Positions 53,684 through 62,926 are shown, numbered from the stretch's first letter. The stretch: DNA of 64,000 bases from Chitinophagaceae bacterium UBA1931 (GCA_002337125.1 DDFJ01000004.1:1849889-1913888), one strand, 5' to 3'. The notes: generated from the letters alone by a model not told the origin. Made by a program: numbers and translations.

Positions 53684-54732
53684 CAGAATTTAAAATCTGG
53701 TGGATTGTCAATAAGGAGTTCTTTTCGCTGAACATAAACAAACCTGTACGGCCCATTATTAAGCTGGCCGCCATCCCGTTCAGTTGCTTTGCTGCAATTA
53801 AGAATTATCGAATTGCTATAATTGGGATCAATTTTTATTTCAACAGTATATTCAGTGGTTTGGGTTTTATAGGCGGCAGTTTTTTGATAATTACCCCATT
53901 TATTTACATCGTTTGTTACTTTGTCTTTATTCCACCACCCGGCTTTACCTTTTTTGGGACTAATAGTTAATTTGTTTCCCTCCATTGTCCATGTTCCTGA
54001 TTCGTAAACAAAATAGATGGTTTCATTATTAGCCAGCCAGTTTTTTTCACGAAAAATATAGGAGCCATCTTCTTTTAGCTGGTATTCCTTCCGCATATAT
54101 CCGCCAGAGTACATAAGATGCCCGTTTGTAAACCCTCTTGTTTCAGCCTGGTTAACAACCCATATACCCACCACTGAATTTTTATTAGTAGCCACAGATG
54201 AACCGGCATTTGAGGAGTTGTTTTTTGTGTCAGAATTCAGTTGCGCATTTCCTGGATGTAATAATATGGACGCAAGTACTGTTTGATAATCCTTTAAATA
54301 AATCGTTGCAGTAAAATTGCACAGCAACGATATAGAAACCTTGCTATTGGAATAAACTGTTAGGCGTGAAGTAACATGAACCCCGTTATATTGCCAGGTT
54401 CCGCTTCCGCTCATTACCATCCAGTCATCTTGTGGTTGTGGTTTTGTTTTTTGCGGAGAAGAAATCGTTTTATTTACAGCAACCAGTTCGTTCCAGTCAT
54501 TATCAAAATCCGCATCGATATTACCGGCGCTTTCAGTGCTTTTGTAAATCACGATTTGTGCCCAGTTTCCGTTTTCAATACGGGAATAGGAAACATTACT
54601 GTTGCCCGGGGTTTCAGCCCAACCTTCAGGTGCTGTGTAAGAAACAATATCAAAGCTTTGCTTCTGCGCATGCAGGTTACTATTCATTATTAAGATTGCA
54701 CCGAAAAGAAAAATGATTTTTGTATATCTCAT
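53683..54732 (-). CDS. Secreted lipocalin-like protein (paralogue)
   Basis: A 349-aa protein related to the following gene: signal peptide IIFLFGAILIMNSNLHAQ, the shared domain KQSFDIVSYTAPEGW up to about 160, and one lipocalin-like repeat (VVGIWVVNQAETRG ... YESGTWTMEGNKLTISPKKG). The C-terminus (QRKELLIDNPPDFKF) resembles the DNPPGFKTDFGNKP segment in the middle of the larger paralogue, so the larger gene looks like a duplication of this one. Function unknown. The gene overlaps the next start by 1 bp and follows the CARDB gene by 11 bp. Confidence 0.72.
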   Translation of the reverse strand: MRYTKIIFLFGAILIMNSNLHAQKQSFDIVSYTAPEGWAETPGNSNVSYSRIENGNWAQIVIYKSTESAGNIDADFDNDWNELVAVNKTISSPQKTKPQPQDDWMVMSGSGTWQYNGVHVTSRLTVYSNSKVSISLLCNFTATIYLKDYQTVLASILLHPGNAQLNSDTKNNSSNAGSSVATNKNSVVGIWVVNQAETRGFTNGHLMYSGGYMRKEYQLKEDGSYIFREKNWLANNETIYFVYESGTWTMEGNKLTISPKKGKAGWWNKDKVTNDVNKWGNYQKTAAYKTQTTEYTVEIKIDPNYSNSIILNCSKATERDGGQLNNGPYRFVYVQRKELLIDNPPDFKF

Positions 54733-54743
54733 CGGGTTGATTT

Positions 54744-55730
54744 TTATTGTACTTTATATAAATAATCAACAGTATTATTTGTTGTATTGGTTTCAGGCAG
54801 TGCTGAATTGTTGAAAGTGCCAATTGTAAAATGAAAAACAATATTTGCACCACTGGTAAGCCCGTTTACATGAACTGTGCCACCTATTCTCACTTTATCA
54901 CCCGGTTTTAATGGGCCATTTACCTTGTAATAACCCGGGTAAGTCTGGTTATTGATCACTCTTGTTGCAAAGGGATATGCTTCATTATAAAGATTGGTTC
55001 CCGGGCTTCCTGAAGGATATACCTGTACCTGGGGAATAATCTGCCGAACAACATCCAACGGAATTTCACCTGTACCGGTATTTACAACCGATACGTTGAT
55101 GAGTGTATTTAAATAAGTACTGCCGGTTACCGGGGCAATTGCATCTACCTGAAAGGTAAGATCAGGTAACGGGGTACTCCATGATTCGAGATTGCCCGTA
55201 ACAGGTATTTCAAGTGTATTGTTTGTTTCATTGGTTTCGGCAATGGTATTGCCGTAGTCAATGATCATAATGAATTTATTATTGCTGTTAGCAGAAGGAT
55301 TAAATCCGGTTACCACATAAGAACCATGAAATTTATCACCGGGATGAAGAATCCCGTTTGCTGGTAAATTTGGTATCGGAGTCTTTAATGTAAATCCACC
55401 TGCCGGGCTGTTGTAACCTGAAACGGTGCGTACAAAACATTGTATACCTGTTCCAATGATATTGATATCTTCCCCACCTGAATTCATGATGTCAAAATTT
55501 ATCGTATAAATTCCTGCTTCGCCAATTGCAAAATTGCTGCTGTTTTTATCAATCGACACAAGTGCAATTTTTAAATCCTTGCCAACCGTTTTCCGTAAAT
55601 CTGTTTGCTGCTGTGGCAGGGCAGCATTTACACGGGAAGGAGGAAGCTGAGGTTGCGTAATCTTTTTCATCTGCGGCAGGGCTGATAGTGCCCCGGTAAT
55701 AAACAGAATGATCATTAATGCTTTTTTCAT
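54744..55730 (-). CDS. Secreted CARDB-domain protein
   Basis: A 328-aa secreted protein. It has a signal peptide (KALMIILFITGALSALPQ) and two CARDB-like immunoglobulin-fold domains, about 52-180 and 188-328. Each ends in the family motif (AETNETNNTLEIPV and PETNTTNNTVDYLY) and contains LHPGDKFHGSY or LKPGDKVRIGG. CARDB domains serve adhesion or protein contact. It is the first gene of an operon with the two lipocalin-like genes, and an ATCATTAAAAAAGATGA box lies 55 bp upstream. Confidence 0.8.
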   Translation of the reverse strand: MKKALMIILFITGALSALPQMKKITQPQLPPSRVNAALPQQQTDLRKTVGKDLKIALVSIDKNSSNFAIGEAGIYTINFDIMNSGGEDINIIGTGIQCFVRTVSGYNSPAGGFTLKTPIPNLPANGILHPGDKFHGSYVVTGFNPSANSNNKFIMIIDYGNTIAETNETNNTLEIPVTGNLESWSTPLPDLTFQVDAIAPVTGSTYLNTLINVSVVNTGTGEIPLDVVRQIIPQVQVYPSGSPGTNLYNEAYPFATRVINNQTYPGYYKVNGPLKPGDKVRIGGTVHVNGLTSGANIVFHFTIGTFNNSALPETNTTNNTVDYLYKVQ

Positions 55731-55784
55731 ACATGAATGGTGAGATGATTGGTATAAAACTAATTAGCCGGCAAAAGCTCTGGC

Positions 55785-55801
55785 ATCATTAAAAAAGATG
55801 A
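55785..55801. promoter_or_regulatory. ATCATT-box (operator candidate) before the CARDB operon
   Basis: ATCATTAAAAAAGATGA is an imperfect inverted repeat (ATCAT with ATGA) about 55-71 bp before the CARDB start codon. The same 17-18 bp occur twice before the histidine kinase and once before the repeat lipoprotein. Confidence 0.65.
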
Positions 55802-55890
55802 ATTTTTTGGAAAACCTTGATGGAATCGGGGCACGAAGAAATTTATTCATACCCCGGTGTTGATATCATTTTAGTTAACCTGACCGGCAA

Positions 55891-57198
55891 TTACTTCACC
55901 ACAATACCAAATGCGCCGGAACGGCTGCTGGTTGATAAAATAGTTTCCACGCCATTTTTGAAATATTTGGCTTTCTCCAGAGAAAGATTGTATTCAGTTA
56001 CTGCCACATATACATCGCTGCCGGAAACATAGATGGATTTAGCTTCTGCAGAATAAGAAGCAGTAGCGGTAAAACTGGTTTCCACGCCATTCTTCCAATA
56101 TTTGGCAAATCCTTTTTCATAACCTGCTGCATATACATCGCTGCCGGAAACATAAATGGAGTTTGCACGGGAAGAATTTGCAGCCAGGTCAGTTGACGTA
56201 CCGTTTTTCCAGTATTTAGCAATTTCAACAGTGCCGTTAAACTGGTATCCTGCCACATACACATCACTGCCCGATATAAAGATGGAATTAGCACAGGAAT
56301 ACTTACCGCCGGCGGTAACATTAGGGAGTACAACCTTTGTTCCGTTTTTCCAATAACAGGCAACATCCACTGAGCCGCTATTTTCATATCCTGCTGCATA
56401 CACATCATTGCCTGAAACAAAAATAGAATTGACCATAGCATCATTTGTGCCATCGGTAAGAGATATTGCTGTTCCGTTTTTCCAATATTTAGCTATCCAT
56501 TTTGAACCGTTGTTCTCTTCTCCCCCCACATATACATCGTTTCCCTGCACAAAAACGGAGCTGGCCCTGGAATTGGCTGAAGCCAAAACTGTGGCAACAC
56601 CGTTTTTCCAGATTTTTGCATTATCTATTCCTCCGGTAAAATCCCAACCGGATATATACACATCTCCTGCGTCTGAAACTGCTATTCCCGAAGCATACGA
56701 TTTAAGTGTGCTGCTTGCTAAAAGTGCGCCTGTGCCATCCGCCCAAAAGCTTGCACGGTCGTATCCCGGATTCAGAACATCATAACCGCAAACATATACT
56801 TTAGGAATTCCCGGAGTAATAAAGCTGATATCATTGCCATAAGCAGTACCTGCACTGCTGCTGGCATAAGCCCTTACATGGTAAGTAGTGTTTGGCTGCA
56901 GACCGGTTATAGAAGAAGTAAATGATCCGGTACCTGCGCCATCAATGGTTTTGGTGGTTAAAGAAATAACAGGATTCGCATCTGCACCCCACACAATGCC
57001 CCTGGCTGTAATTGCTGCAGAGCCTTGTGCGCTGATAGTACCTCCACATGCGGCGCTGTTTGAAGTGATGGCAGAAACAGCTGAAGTTGTGAGGGAAGGT
57101 AAAACAGGTACATTATCCTTGTCTTTATGACAGGCCGTAAGCAACAATAAAAAAAACAACGGTGAAAAGAATAACTTCAGATTTAAACAAACTTTCAT
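55891..57198 (-). CDS. Lipoprotein with fibronectin-like domain and seven propeller-like repeats
   Basis: A 435-aa lipoprotein. The start at 57198 gives signal peptide KLFFSPLFFLLLLTAC with Cys as lipidation site; the longer frame adds a Cys-rich leader. An Ig/FN3-like domain follows (ISAQGSAAITARGIVWG, GLQPNTTYHVRAYASSS). Then at least six repeats of about 40 residues with the core SVFVSGNDVYVAGYE and AKYWKNGT follow to the end. This resembles a beta-propeller surface protein. It is its own transcription unit, with an ATCATT-box about 75-90 bp before the start. Confidence 0.75.
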   Translation of the reverse strand: MKVCLNLKLFFSPLFFLLLLTACHKDKDNVPVLPSLTTSAVSAITSNSAACGGTISAQGSAAITARGIVWGADANPVISLTTKTIDGAGTGSFTSSITGLQPNTTYHVRAYASSSAGTAYGNDISFITPGIPKVYVCGYDVLNPGYDRASFWADGTGALLASSTLKSYASGIAVSDAGDVYISGWDFTGGIDNAKIWKNGVATVLASANSRASSVFVQGNDVYVGGEENNGSKWIAKYWKNGTAISLTDGTNDAMVNSIFVSGNDVYAAGYENSGSVDVACYWKNGTKVVLPNVTAGGKYSCANSIFISGSDVYVAGYQFNGTVEIAKYWKNGTSTDLAANSSRANSIYVSGSDVYAAGYEKGFAKYWKNGVETSFTATASYSAEAKSIYVSGSDVYVAVTEYNLSLEKAKYFKNGVETILSTSSRSGAFGIVVK

Positions 57199-57271
57199 AA
57201 AATTAATTTTTTGAGGTTTTAATTCGTTCTGATAACAGTGTAAAAAGCAGCATTCATAGCAGGTACAATCA

Positions 57272-57287
57272 ATCATTTAAAAGATGA
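57272..57287. promoter_or_regulatory. ATCATT-box before the repeat lipoprotein
   Basis: ATCATTTAAAAGATGA, an inverted repeat similar to those at 55785, 58687 and 58723, lies about 75-90 bp before the lipoprotein start. Confidence 0.6.
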
Positions 57288-57297
57288 CGTTTAAACC

Positions 57298-58638
57298 TTA
57301 CTCCAGCATATTTCTTACTGCATCAAAATCGAAATTGTCAGTAAAATTTTCAACAAGCGCTTTGCCGGGGTTGGTGTTAATGTACCGGTAACTTAATTGG
57401 ATCATAAAAGGTTTTACCGGATTCTTTTCAGCATTTTTAAAATATTCGGGATTGTATTTATACAGCATTGTTCCACCTTTATTATCCCAAAATCCGCTGA
57501 ACGTAAATGCACCGGTATTTTTTGCATCTTCCGGTGTGTCGGCGTAATACACGTCAACTGTTACATAATCATTGGTGCCGGGGCCATAATAATTTTTCCA
57601 GGAGAAATGATCTTTTTGAGCTTTTACGATTGCAGGTTTTGAAAGCCAGTCTTCATTGTTTTCTTTCAAAGCCTTTTGTACAATAGCTTTCTTCTGTTCA
57701 ATCTTTTTCTGCCAGTCGGGGTAACGGGCTTTTCTTGCAGTTAAATTTTTCTTTCCGTTTTCATATAGCTGCGGATATTTTACAGGGTCTTTCATCATGC
57801 CCGCACATTCGGTTTCAATTTCTTTTATTTTGCCTGCTGTGTAAATTGCTTCCCTGTTGTAATATTCCAGTAGTGCTTCCAGGTATTCTTTGCGTGTAAC
57901 AGGTATTAAAATCTGAATACCGGTTTTTGTAAAGTACCAATGCCTGGTAATAAAAGTACTCCGGTCTCCAGGTTTAACTGATGATTCAGCAATGTCCTGG
58001 TAATAACCTTTACCATTGTTAATGTTTTTGATTTCAGTTTGTTTAATAAAGCCGAACAGGGCAATAAACTTTCCATTGTATTTATTGTATGTTTCGTAAT
58101 AAGCATAATCATCGGAGAAAGTGAAAGCAGGTTCAATGTCTTTAAACCTGTTTACATAAGCTCTGAAAACAATGGAGTATTCATCATTGACTTTAAGATT
58201 GTTTTTATAGCAGAAATATTCATGGTATCCTGTATTCAGATCATAACTCAGCAAAGCATTTTTTCCATAAACAATCACAGCATTTGATGGCGTTCCAAAA
58301 GAAGATTTCAGTACACCACCGGTAAGATTAAAATTTTTGCGGCTTTCTTTTTCCAGTGTTTCAATTCGGGTAAGCAGTTTACTTGCTGCTGCCTTATTTG
58401 TTGCTGTTACCAGCTGGTCAAGCCAATGCGCTTTTTGCTGCGGCCATTCGCAATGTGCCGCATCAATATATTTTCCGGGTAAAGCATTTAGTTCTTCGTT
58501 TGAAGAACAGGGTTGCGTATAGGCTTTTTGAAAAAGCATTCCGCATAACAGAATGAGTATCGCTTTGTTTTTTATTTTATTAGCATGCAGTACAGCTAAA
58601 ATGCAAAGACCGGGAACGATGAGAATATACTTTTTCAA
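57298..58638 (-). CDS. Hypothetical secreted protein
   Basis: A 446-aa protein of unknown function. A long hydrophobic N-terminus (IVPGLCILAVLHANK, then AILILLCGMLFQKAYTQ) suggests a signal peptide with a preceding segment. The body is rich in Lys and Tyr, with conserved-looking pieces (LPGKYIDAAHCEWPQQKAHW, WYFTKTGIQILIPVTRKEY, PNAVIVYGKN) and a C-terminal KPFMIQLSYRYINTNPGK. No catalytic motif is evident. It is divergent from the kinase gene with two ATCATT-boxes between. Confidence 0.7.
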   Translation of the reverse strand: MKKYILIVPGLCILAVLHANKIKNKAILILLCGMLFQKAYTQPCSSNEELNALPGKYIDAAHCEWPQQKAHWLDQLVTATNKAAASKLLTRIETLEKESRKNFNLTGGVLKSSFGTPSNAVIVYGKNALLSYDLNTGYHEYFCYKNNLKVNDEYSIVFRAYVNRFKDIEPAFTFSDDYAYYETYNKYNGKFIALFGFIKQTEIKNINNGKGYYQDIAESSVKPGDRSTFITRHWYFTKTGIQILIPVTRKEYLEALLEYYNREAIYTAGKIKEIETECAGMMKDPVKYPQLYENGKKNLTARKARYPDWQKKIEQKKAIVQKALKENNEDWLSKPAIVKAQKDHFSWKNYYGPGTNDYVTVDVYYADTPEDAKNTGAFTFSGFWDNKGGTMLYKYNPEYFKNAEKNPVKPFMIQLSYRYINTNPGKALVENFTDNFDFDAVRNMLE

Positions 58639-58686
58639 CTTTCAGATTTTATGCTGCAAACCTATATTCCGTCACACCGCATATCA

Positions 58687-58740
58687 ATCATTAAAAAAGA
58701 TGATTTTTAACTGCTGCGAAAAATCATTAAAAAAGATGAT
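58687..58740. promoter_or_regulatory. Two ATCATT-boxes between divergent genes
   Basis: ATCATTAAAAAAGATGAT occurs at 58687-58704 and 58723-58740, two perfect 18-bp copies 36 bp apart. They lie about 50 bp before the minus-strand secreted-protein gene and about 60 bp before the kinase gene, so they could control both. Confidence 0.75.
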
Positions 58741-58798
58741 GGGGTAATAACTACCTGCTACTTTTATTTGCATTATGATAAATTAAGTATTTTACAAA

Positions 58799-60736
58799 AT
58801 GCGGAAATCATTACTAATAATATCGTTTCTTTTAACTGCTGCAATACTCAATGCACAATCGCCGGTAAAAGACAGCCTGTTACACCTGTTGCAAACAGCA
58901 AAGGAGGATAGTAATAAAGTGAAGTTGTATTTTAAGCTGGGCGGATTATTTGAAAATTCTGATCCTGAAATAGCTAAGCAATATTATAAACAAGCCGGAG
59001 AACTAAGTGAAAAAATCAATTTTAAAAGAGGTGTTTTAGGCTATTATAGTTTCAGCGCAAACATACTAAGCCGACAGGGATATTTCGATTCGGCATTACA
59101 GCTATCGCTTAAACTGGAAGACTTTTCTGAAAGAATAAAAGACTCAACTTACCTGGCACTTTCGTTGATAATAGCAGGTCAGTTTTATAAGCAGGTTCAG
59201 GATTATGATAAAGCTATTCTTTCATTGGAACGTGGAAGATTAATAAGACATCTCCGCGGCGAAACCCAGGAAGAAGGAAATATTGAAGGGGCAATAGCAT
59301 TTGTCTACAGCGGTATGCATCAGTATCGGAAAGCGGTGGAATATGAATTATCTTCTGCTGAAAATCTTATAAAGAATAATGATAGCGCCAGTTTATCAGG
59401 CACCTATCTTTCACTGGGATATGACTATACAAATTTGCAGTTGTACGATTCTGCTAAAATATTTTTAGACAAAGCCAATGCCATTGCTGTTCGCCTGGAA
59501 ATACCTTTTGTAGAAATGGCTTACAACCTGAATATGGCTTACCTGTATTATAAGCTTGGGAAGATTGAACTCATAAAACCTTTTGTTGATAAGGGCCTGC
59601 ATCTGGCAAGATTACTTGGTAATACAGAATGGGAGGCAAATGGCTTGTGGGGGTTATCAATCTTTTATTTGTTTACAAAGGACTTTGTAAAAGCAGGTAT
59701 ATATGCAGATAGCAGCCTGCAATCTGCTATGAAATATAATTTTCAGGAAGTAAAGATGAGGGTGTTTAATACACTATCGCAGATTGCTTTTTTCAAGGGA
59801 GATACAAAAAAGGGCTATTATTATGCCAACCAGCATGAATTATTGAAAGATAGTATTTTGAATGAGTCCATTTTAATGAACACAACTTTCTATGAAGCCC
59901 AGTTTAAAACACAAAAAAAGGAAACACAGATACAATTACAACAATCGCAGCTAAGGCAAAAGTCTGTTCTCAACTATTTACTGATTGCAGGTGCATTTGT
60001 AATGCTGCTTTTATTTTTGCTGGTTTTCCGAAATTATAAGAACAGCCAAAAACTGCAACAGGCAAAAATTGATGAACTGGAAACAGAAAAGCAACTTGCT
60101 GCTGCCGAAGCTGTACTCAAGGGCGAAGAACAGGAACGCTCACGCCTTGCAAAAGACCTGCACGACGGACTTGGTGGTATGCTGAGTGGTATAAAATACT
60201 CCTTGAACAGTGTGAAAGAAAATTTAATCATGACACCTGATAATGCCCAGGCATTTGAACGAAGCATAGATATGCTCGACAGTTCAATAAAAGAAATGCG
60301 AAGGGTGGCACACAACATGATGCCGGAAGTTTTAGTGAAGTACGGACTCGATACAGCTCTTCGTGAATTTTGTCATGAAATTAAGCAGAGCGGTGTAATA
60401 CAGGTCAGCTATCATTCCATTGGTATAACGTCAACAGCAATTGACCAGGTGATGGCTGTTACTGTTTACCGCATTGTGCAGGAACTGGTCAACAATTCCA
60501 TTAAACACGCATCTGCCAAAATTATATTGGTACAGCTGCACGTTGCAGAACAGGAAAAACTGTTAACTGTAACTGTAGAAGATGATGGACAAGGTTTTGA
60601 CTCTTCTGCTTTAACATTATCTTCCGGTATAGGATGGAAAAACATCAGGAGCAGGGTTGAATTTTTAAAAGGGAAAATGGATATTACATCTGAAAAAGGA
60701 AATGGCACTTCAGTATTGATTGAAATGGGTATCTGA
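58799..60736 (+). CDS. Sensor histidine kinase with TPR sensor region
   Basis: A 645-aa membrane kinase of the NarL/HisKA_3 type. A signal peptide (LIISFLLTAAILNAQ) and a periplasmic region of TPR-like helices (about 25-380: EIAKQYYKQAGELSEK, AVEYELSSAENLIK, YDSAKIFLDKANAIA) are followed by a single membrane helix near 391-410. A coiled coil comes next, then the phosphorylated His in AKDLHDGLGGMLSG near 454 and an HATPase domain (IVQELVNNSIKHASA, VTVEDDGQGFD, GIGWKNIRSRVEFLKG). It is co-transcribed with a response regulator 28 bp after it. The signal sensed is unknown. Confidence 0.88.
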   Translation: MRKSLLIISFLLTAAILNAQSPVKDSLLHLLQTAKEDSNKVKLYFKLGGLFENSDPEIAKQYYKQAGELSEKINFKRGVLGYYSFSANILSRQGYFDSALQLSLKLEDFSERIKDSTYLALSLIIAGQFYKQVQDYDKAILSLERGRLIRHLRGETQEEGNIEGAIAFVYSGMHQYRKAVEYELSSAENLIKNNDSASLSGTYLSLGYDYTNLQLYDSAKIFLDKANAIAVRLEIPFVEMAYNLNMAYLYYKLGKIELIKPFVDKGLHLARLLGNTEWEANGLWGLSIFYLFTKDFVKAGIYADSSLQSAMKYNFQEVKMRVFNTLSQIAFFKGDTKKGYYYANQHELLKDSILNESILMNTTFYEAQFKTQKKETQIQLQQSQLRQKSVLNYLLIAGAFVMLLLFLLVFRNYKNSQKLQQAKIDELETEKQLAAAEAVLKGEEQERSRLAKDLHDGLGGMLSGIKYSLNSVKENLIMTPDNAQAFERSIDMLDSSIKEMRRVAHNMMPEVLVKYGLDTALREFCHEIKQSGVIQVSYHSIGITSTAIDQVMAVTVYRIVQELVNNSIKHASAKIILVQLHVAEQEKLLTVTVEDDGQGFDSSALTLSSGIGWKNIRSRVEFLKGKMDITSEKGNGTSVLIEMGI

Positions 60737-60764
60737 TTTTTTTTACAAACGTTTTGCAACACAG

Positions 60765-61379
60765 GTGAAAGCACAATTATTCATAGTAGAAGATCATTAC
60801 CTTGTTATAGAAGGTATCTATTCTTTGTTAAAAGAAGAAAAAGACATTGAATGGATGGGGCATGCAATGAATGCTGCCTCCTGCCTGAATTTTCTCAGTA
60901 ACCATAAGCCCGATGTAATACTGATGGATATAAACCTTCCCGATAAAAGCGGGATTGATTTATGTAAAGAAGTAAAAACGGCTTACCCGCAAATCGCTGT
61001 TCTTGGGCTGAGTACGTTTAATCAGCAGGCAATCATCCGGAATATGATGGAGAACGGGGCTTCCGGCTATGTTTTAAAAAACGCAACCCGTAACGAATTG
61101 CTTGAAGCAATAGCCACAGTCATGAAAGGAAAACAATACCTGAGTGCTGAAGTAACGCTTTCCTTACGTGAAAATGCTGACCGTATCCCACCGCTTACAA
61201 GAAGGGAAAAAGAAGTACTGAAACTGATAGCAGAAGGTCTCACAAATAGTGAAATCGCAGAAAAAATTTTTGTCAGTATTCCAACGGTAAATACTCACCG
61301 CAAAAGTCTTCTCGAAAAATTTAATGCAAAAAACACAGCAATTCTTATAAACAAAGCGGCCAAACTTGAATTGATATAG
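60765..61379 (+). CDS. NarL/LuxR-type response regulator
   Basis: A 204-aa two-component regulator. The receiver domain begins AQLFIVEDHYLVIEG with acidic pair E9-D10, the phosphorylation site is D55 in VILMDINLPDKSG, and K in YVLKNATRNE is near 105. The LuxR-type HTH covers the last 65 residues (LTRREKEVLKLIAEGLTNSE, SIPTVNTHRKSLLEK). The GTG at 60765 fits the family start; an upstream TTG within the kinase end adds 15 residues. It is the probable binder of the ATCATT-boxes upstream of neighbouring operons. Confidence 0.88.
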   Translation: MKAQLFIVEDHYLVIEGIYSLLKEEKDIEWMGHAMNAASCLNFLSNHKPDVILMDINLPDKSGIDLCKEVKTAYPQIAVLGLSTFNQQAIIRNMMENGASGYVLKNATRNELLEAIATVMKGKQYLSAEVTLSLRENADRIPPLTRREKEVLKLIAEGLTNSEIAEKIFVSIPTVNTHRKSLLEKFNAKNTAILINKAAKLELI

Positions 61380-61407
61380 TGCTGCAGCTGTAAAAAATAA
61401 CTGTGTT

Positions 61408-61427
61408 CACCAACCGCTAAGGAAAAG
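61408..61427. repeat. Partial dispersed repeat
   Basis: CACCAACCGCTAAGGAAAA is the right half of the dispersed hairpin repeat, about 90 bp before the full copy at 61498. Confidence 0.5.
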
Positions 61428-61497
61428 GATTGTCAGTCTGAGCCCGTCGAAGGCTATCGTTTTGAGGCAGCCTCTTTATTTTATTGGTTACTATTTT

Positions 61498-61555
61498 CAC
61501 CAACCAGATTCGTAAACTTATTTCGGTTGGTGGAAGACAGCAACCGCTAAGAAAA
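61498..61555. repeat. Dispersed hairpin repeat, copy 3
   Basis: CACCAACC at 61498-61505 pairs with GGTTGGTG at 61525-61532, and CGGTTG at 61524-61529 can instead pair with CAACCG at 61541-61546. The two stems exclude each other. CAACCGCTAAGAAAA closes the copy. It is close to copy 4 and shares its right half with copies 1 and 2. Confidence 0.75.
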
Positions 61556-61567
61556 TTTTATTCTTCG

Positions 61568-62068
61568 TCAGTTAACGGTAAAACTTAGTTTTTCAGATGC
61601 GTTTTCACAATAGAACAACTGCATTTCATAACTACCCTTGGAAAGTTGTGTTTTATCATTTAGCAATACAACAAGATCGTACAAACTGAATTTCCCGGAA
61701 ATACTTTCGCCCTGTTTCAGATGATACGAATAATGTTCAACCTGTTCGGGCGAATAAGTCTGTGATGACAGAATTGCCCTGTTCTGGTATTTCAAAACAG
61801 AGCGACCGGTTTTTTTGTTGATCAGCATGACTGATGTAAACGCAGGCCCGCCGGTTGATGATTTTGGCCGGTCGAACCAAACCGATTGCATCTTTTTACT
61901 TTTATTCGTGAGAGTAATGACGAGATAAATGTTTTCGCCCTGCTTAAATGTATTGTTTGCAAGTTTAACTGATACTGCAAGTTCAGGACATCCTTTTGGT
62001 GAAGATGAAAATGCATACGCAGTATAAAAAATGACAACTAAACCGAAGAGTAAAACTGAATACCGCAT
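61568..62068 (-). CDS. Hypothetical secreted protein, BsuPI-like
   Basis: A 166-aa secreted protein with signal peptide SVLLFGLVVIFYTAYAF. It is all beta strands (PELAVSVKLANNTFKQGENI, YLVITLTNKSKKMQSVWF, ISGKFSLYDLVVLL, KGSYEMQLFYC). The order resembles the immunoglobulin-like BsuPI proteinase-inhibitor family; this is a fold guess. It ends next to copy 3 of the dispersed repeat. Confidence 0.6.
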   Translation of the reverse strand: MRYSVLLFGLVVIFYTAYAFSSSPKGCPELAVSVKLANNTFKQGENIYLVITLTNKSKKMQSVWFDRPKSSTGGPAFTSVMLINKKTGRSVLKYQNRAILSSQTYSPEQVEHYSYHLKQGESISGKFSLYDLVVLLNDKTQLSKGSYEMQLFYCENASEKLSFTVN

Positions 62069-62124
62069 AACAATTTATTTTCCCGTATTGCAAACGATGA
62101 GTTGGTTTACTAAAATCACTATTT

Positions 62125-62865
62125 TCATTTCATCCGGCTTCCCAATAATCCCAAACCTGCAGCAATATCTTTCCGGGTTTCCAATACAGACGGATCAACA
62201 CTCCAGTGTTCGGCTATTTTCATCACGGTTTCCTCATTGGGCCTAACAATATCTTCCCGTTCAAAGTAGGCATCATCTTTCGCCTCTGCCGATAATGTAT
62301 TGATCAGTTTCATTGTCTTTTCAGCAGCCGTCGGTTCACCTTCAACAACAATGTTCTCCCCACTTTCACCCGAAAAACTATACACTCTTTCCACCTTCCC
62401 GTTCTGTGCTTTTATCCAGCAATGATATTCTATTACTCGATGCGTACAGAAAAACTGCGCATCACCAAATTCCTTACTTAACACCTGTAATAACTTTTTT
62501 ACTTCTGCAATGCTTTCTTTCGAATCACCATGCGGCAGCCCCCAGCCACAGGCCAATGTCCATTCACCAACAGCTGGCGTAATAAAAACAAAGTCATCAT
62601 ACGCTTTTTCAATACCAACCTGCCAGTTGCAATCCGATACATTGCTGAGCTGCAGTAATGCTGCAAGTCTGTTTTTATCTGTTGTTTTAACGGCAAACCA
62701 CATGCATTTATAACCAAACGAAACGGCTGAATCAGGAACAGACTTATCGACCTTTTCTGAAATTACAGTTACAGCTGTTTGCTGTACGGTAGATTTTTTT
62801 TCTTTATAAAACTTAAATAAGATGAATACAACTACAAAAGCTGCTATCAGAAAAGCGATCAGCAT
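62125..62865 (-). CDS. Hypothetical membrane-anchored protein
   Basis: A 246-aa protein starting at 62865 with one N-terminal membrane helix (LIAFLIAAFVVVFILFKFY) and a soluble domain. The longer frame from 62994 is rejected because its first part is dispersed repeat copy 4. The domain has FGYKCMWFAVKTTDKNRLAALL-like and VGEWTLACGWGLP segments and AEHWSVDPSVLETRK near the end. No family is recognised; the layout WTLxxGxxLP is common in small uncharacterised proteins. Confidence 0.6.
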   Translation of the reverse strand: MLIAFLIAAFVVVFILFKFYKEKKSTVQQTAVTVISEKVDKSVPDSAVSFGYKCMWFAVKTTDKNRLAALLQLSNVSDCNWQVGIEKAYDDFVFITPAVGEWTLACGWGLPHGDSKESIAEVKKLLQVLSKEFGDAQFFCTHRVIEYHCWIKAQNGKVERVYSFSGESGENIVVEGEPTAAEKTMKLINTLSAEAKDDAYFEREDIVRPNEETVMKIAEHWSVDPSVLETRKDIAAGLGLLGSRMK

Positions 62866-62926
62866 TTTAAAATTAGTTTTCAATGTCTTTGTTATTCTTT
62901 TTATTGGTTTTACTGATTGCTGTCTC

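Noticed and set aside
60720..60764. TTG start for the response regulator
   Set aside because: It lies inside the end of the kinase gene and adds residues that the family does not have; GTG at 60765 gives a typical start.
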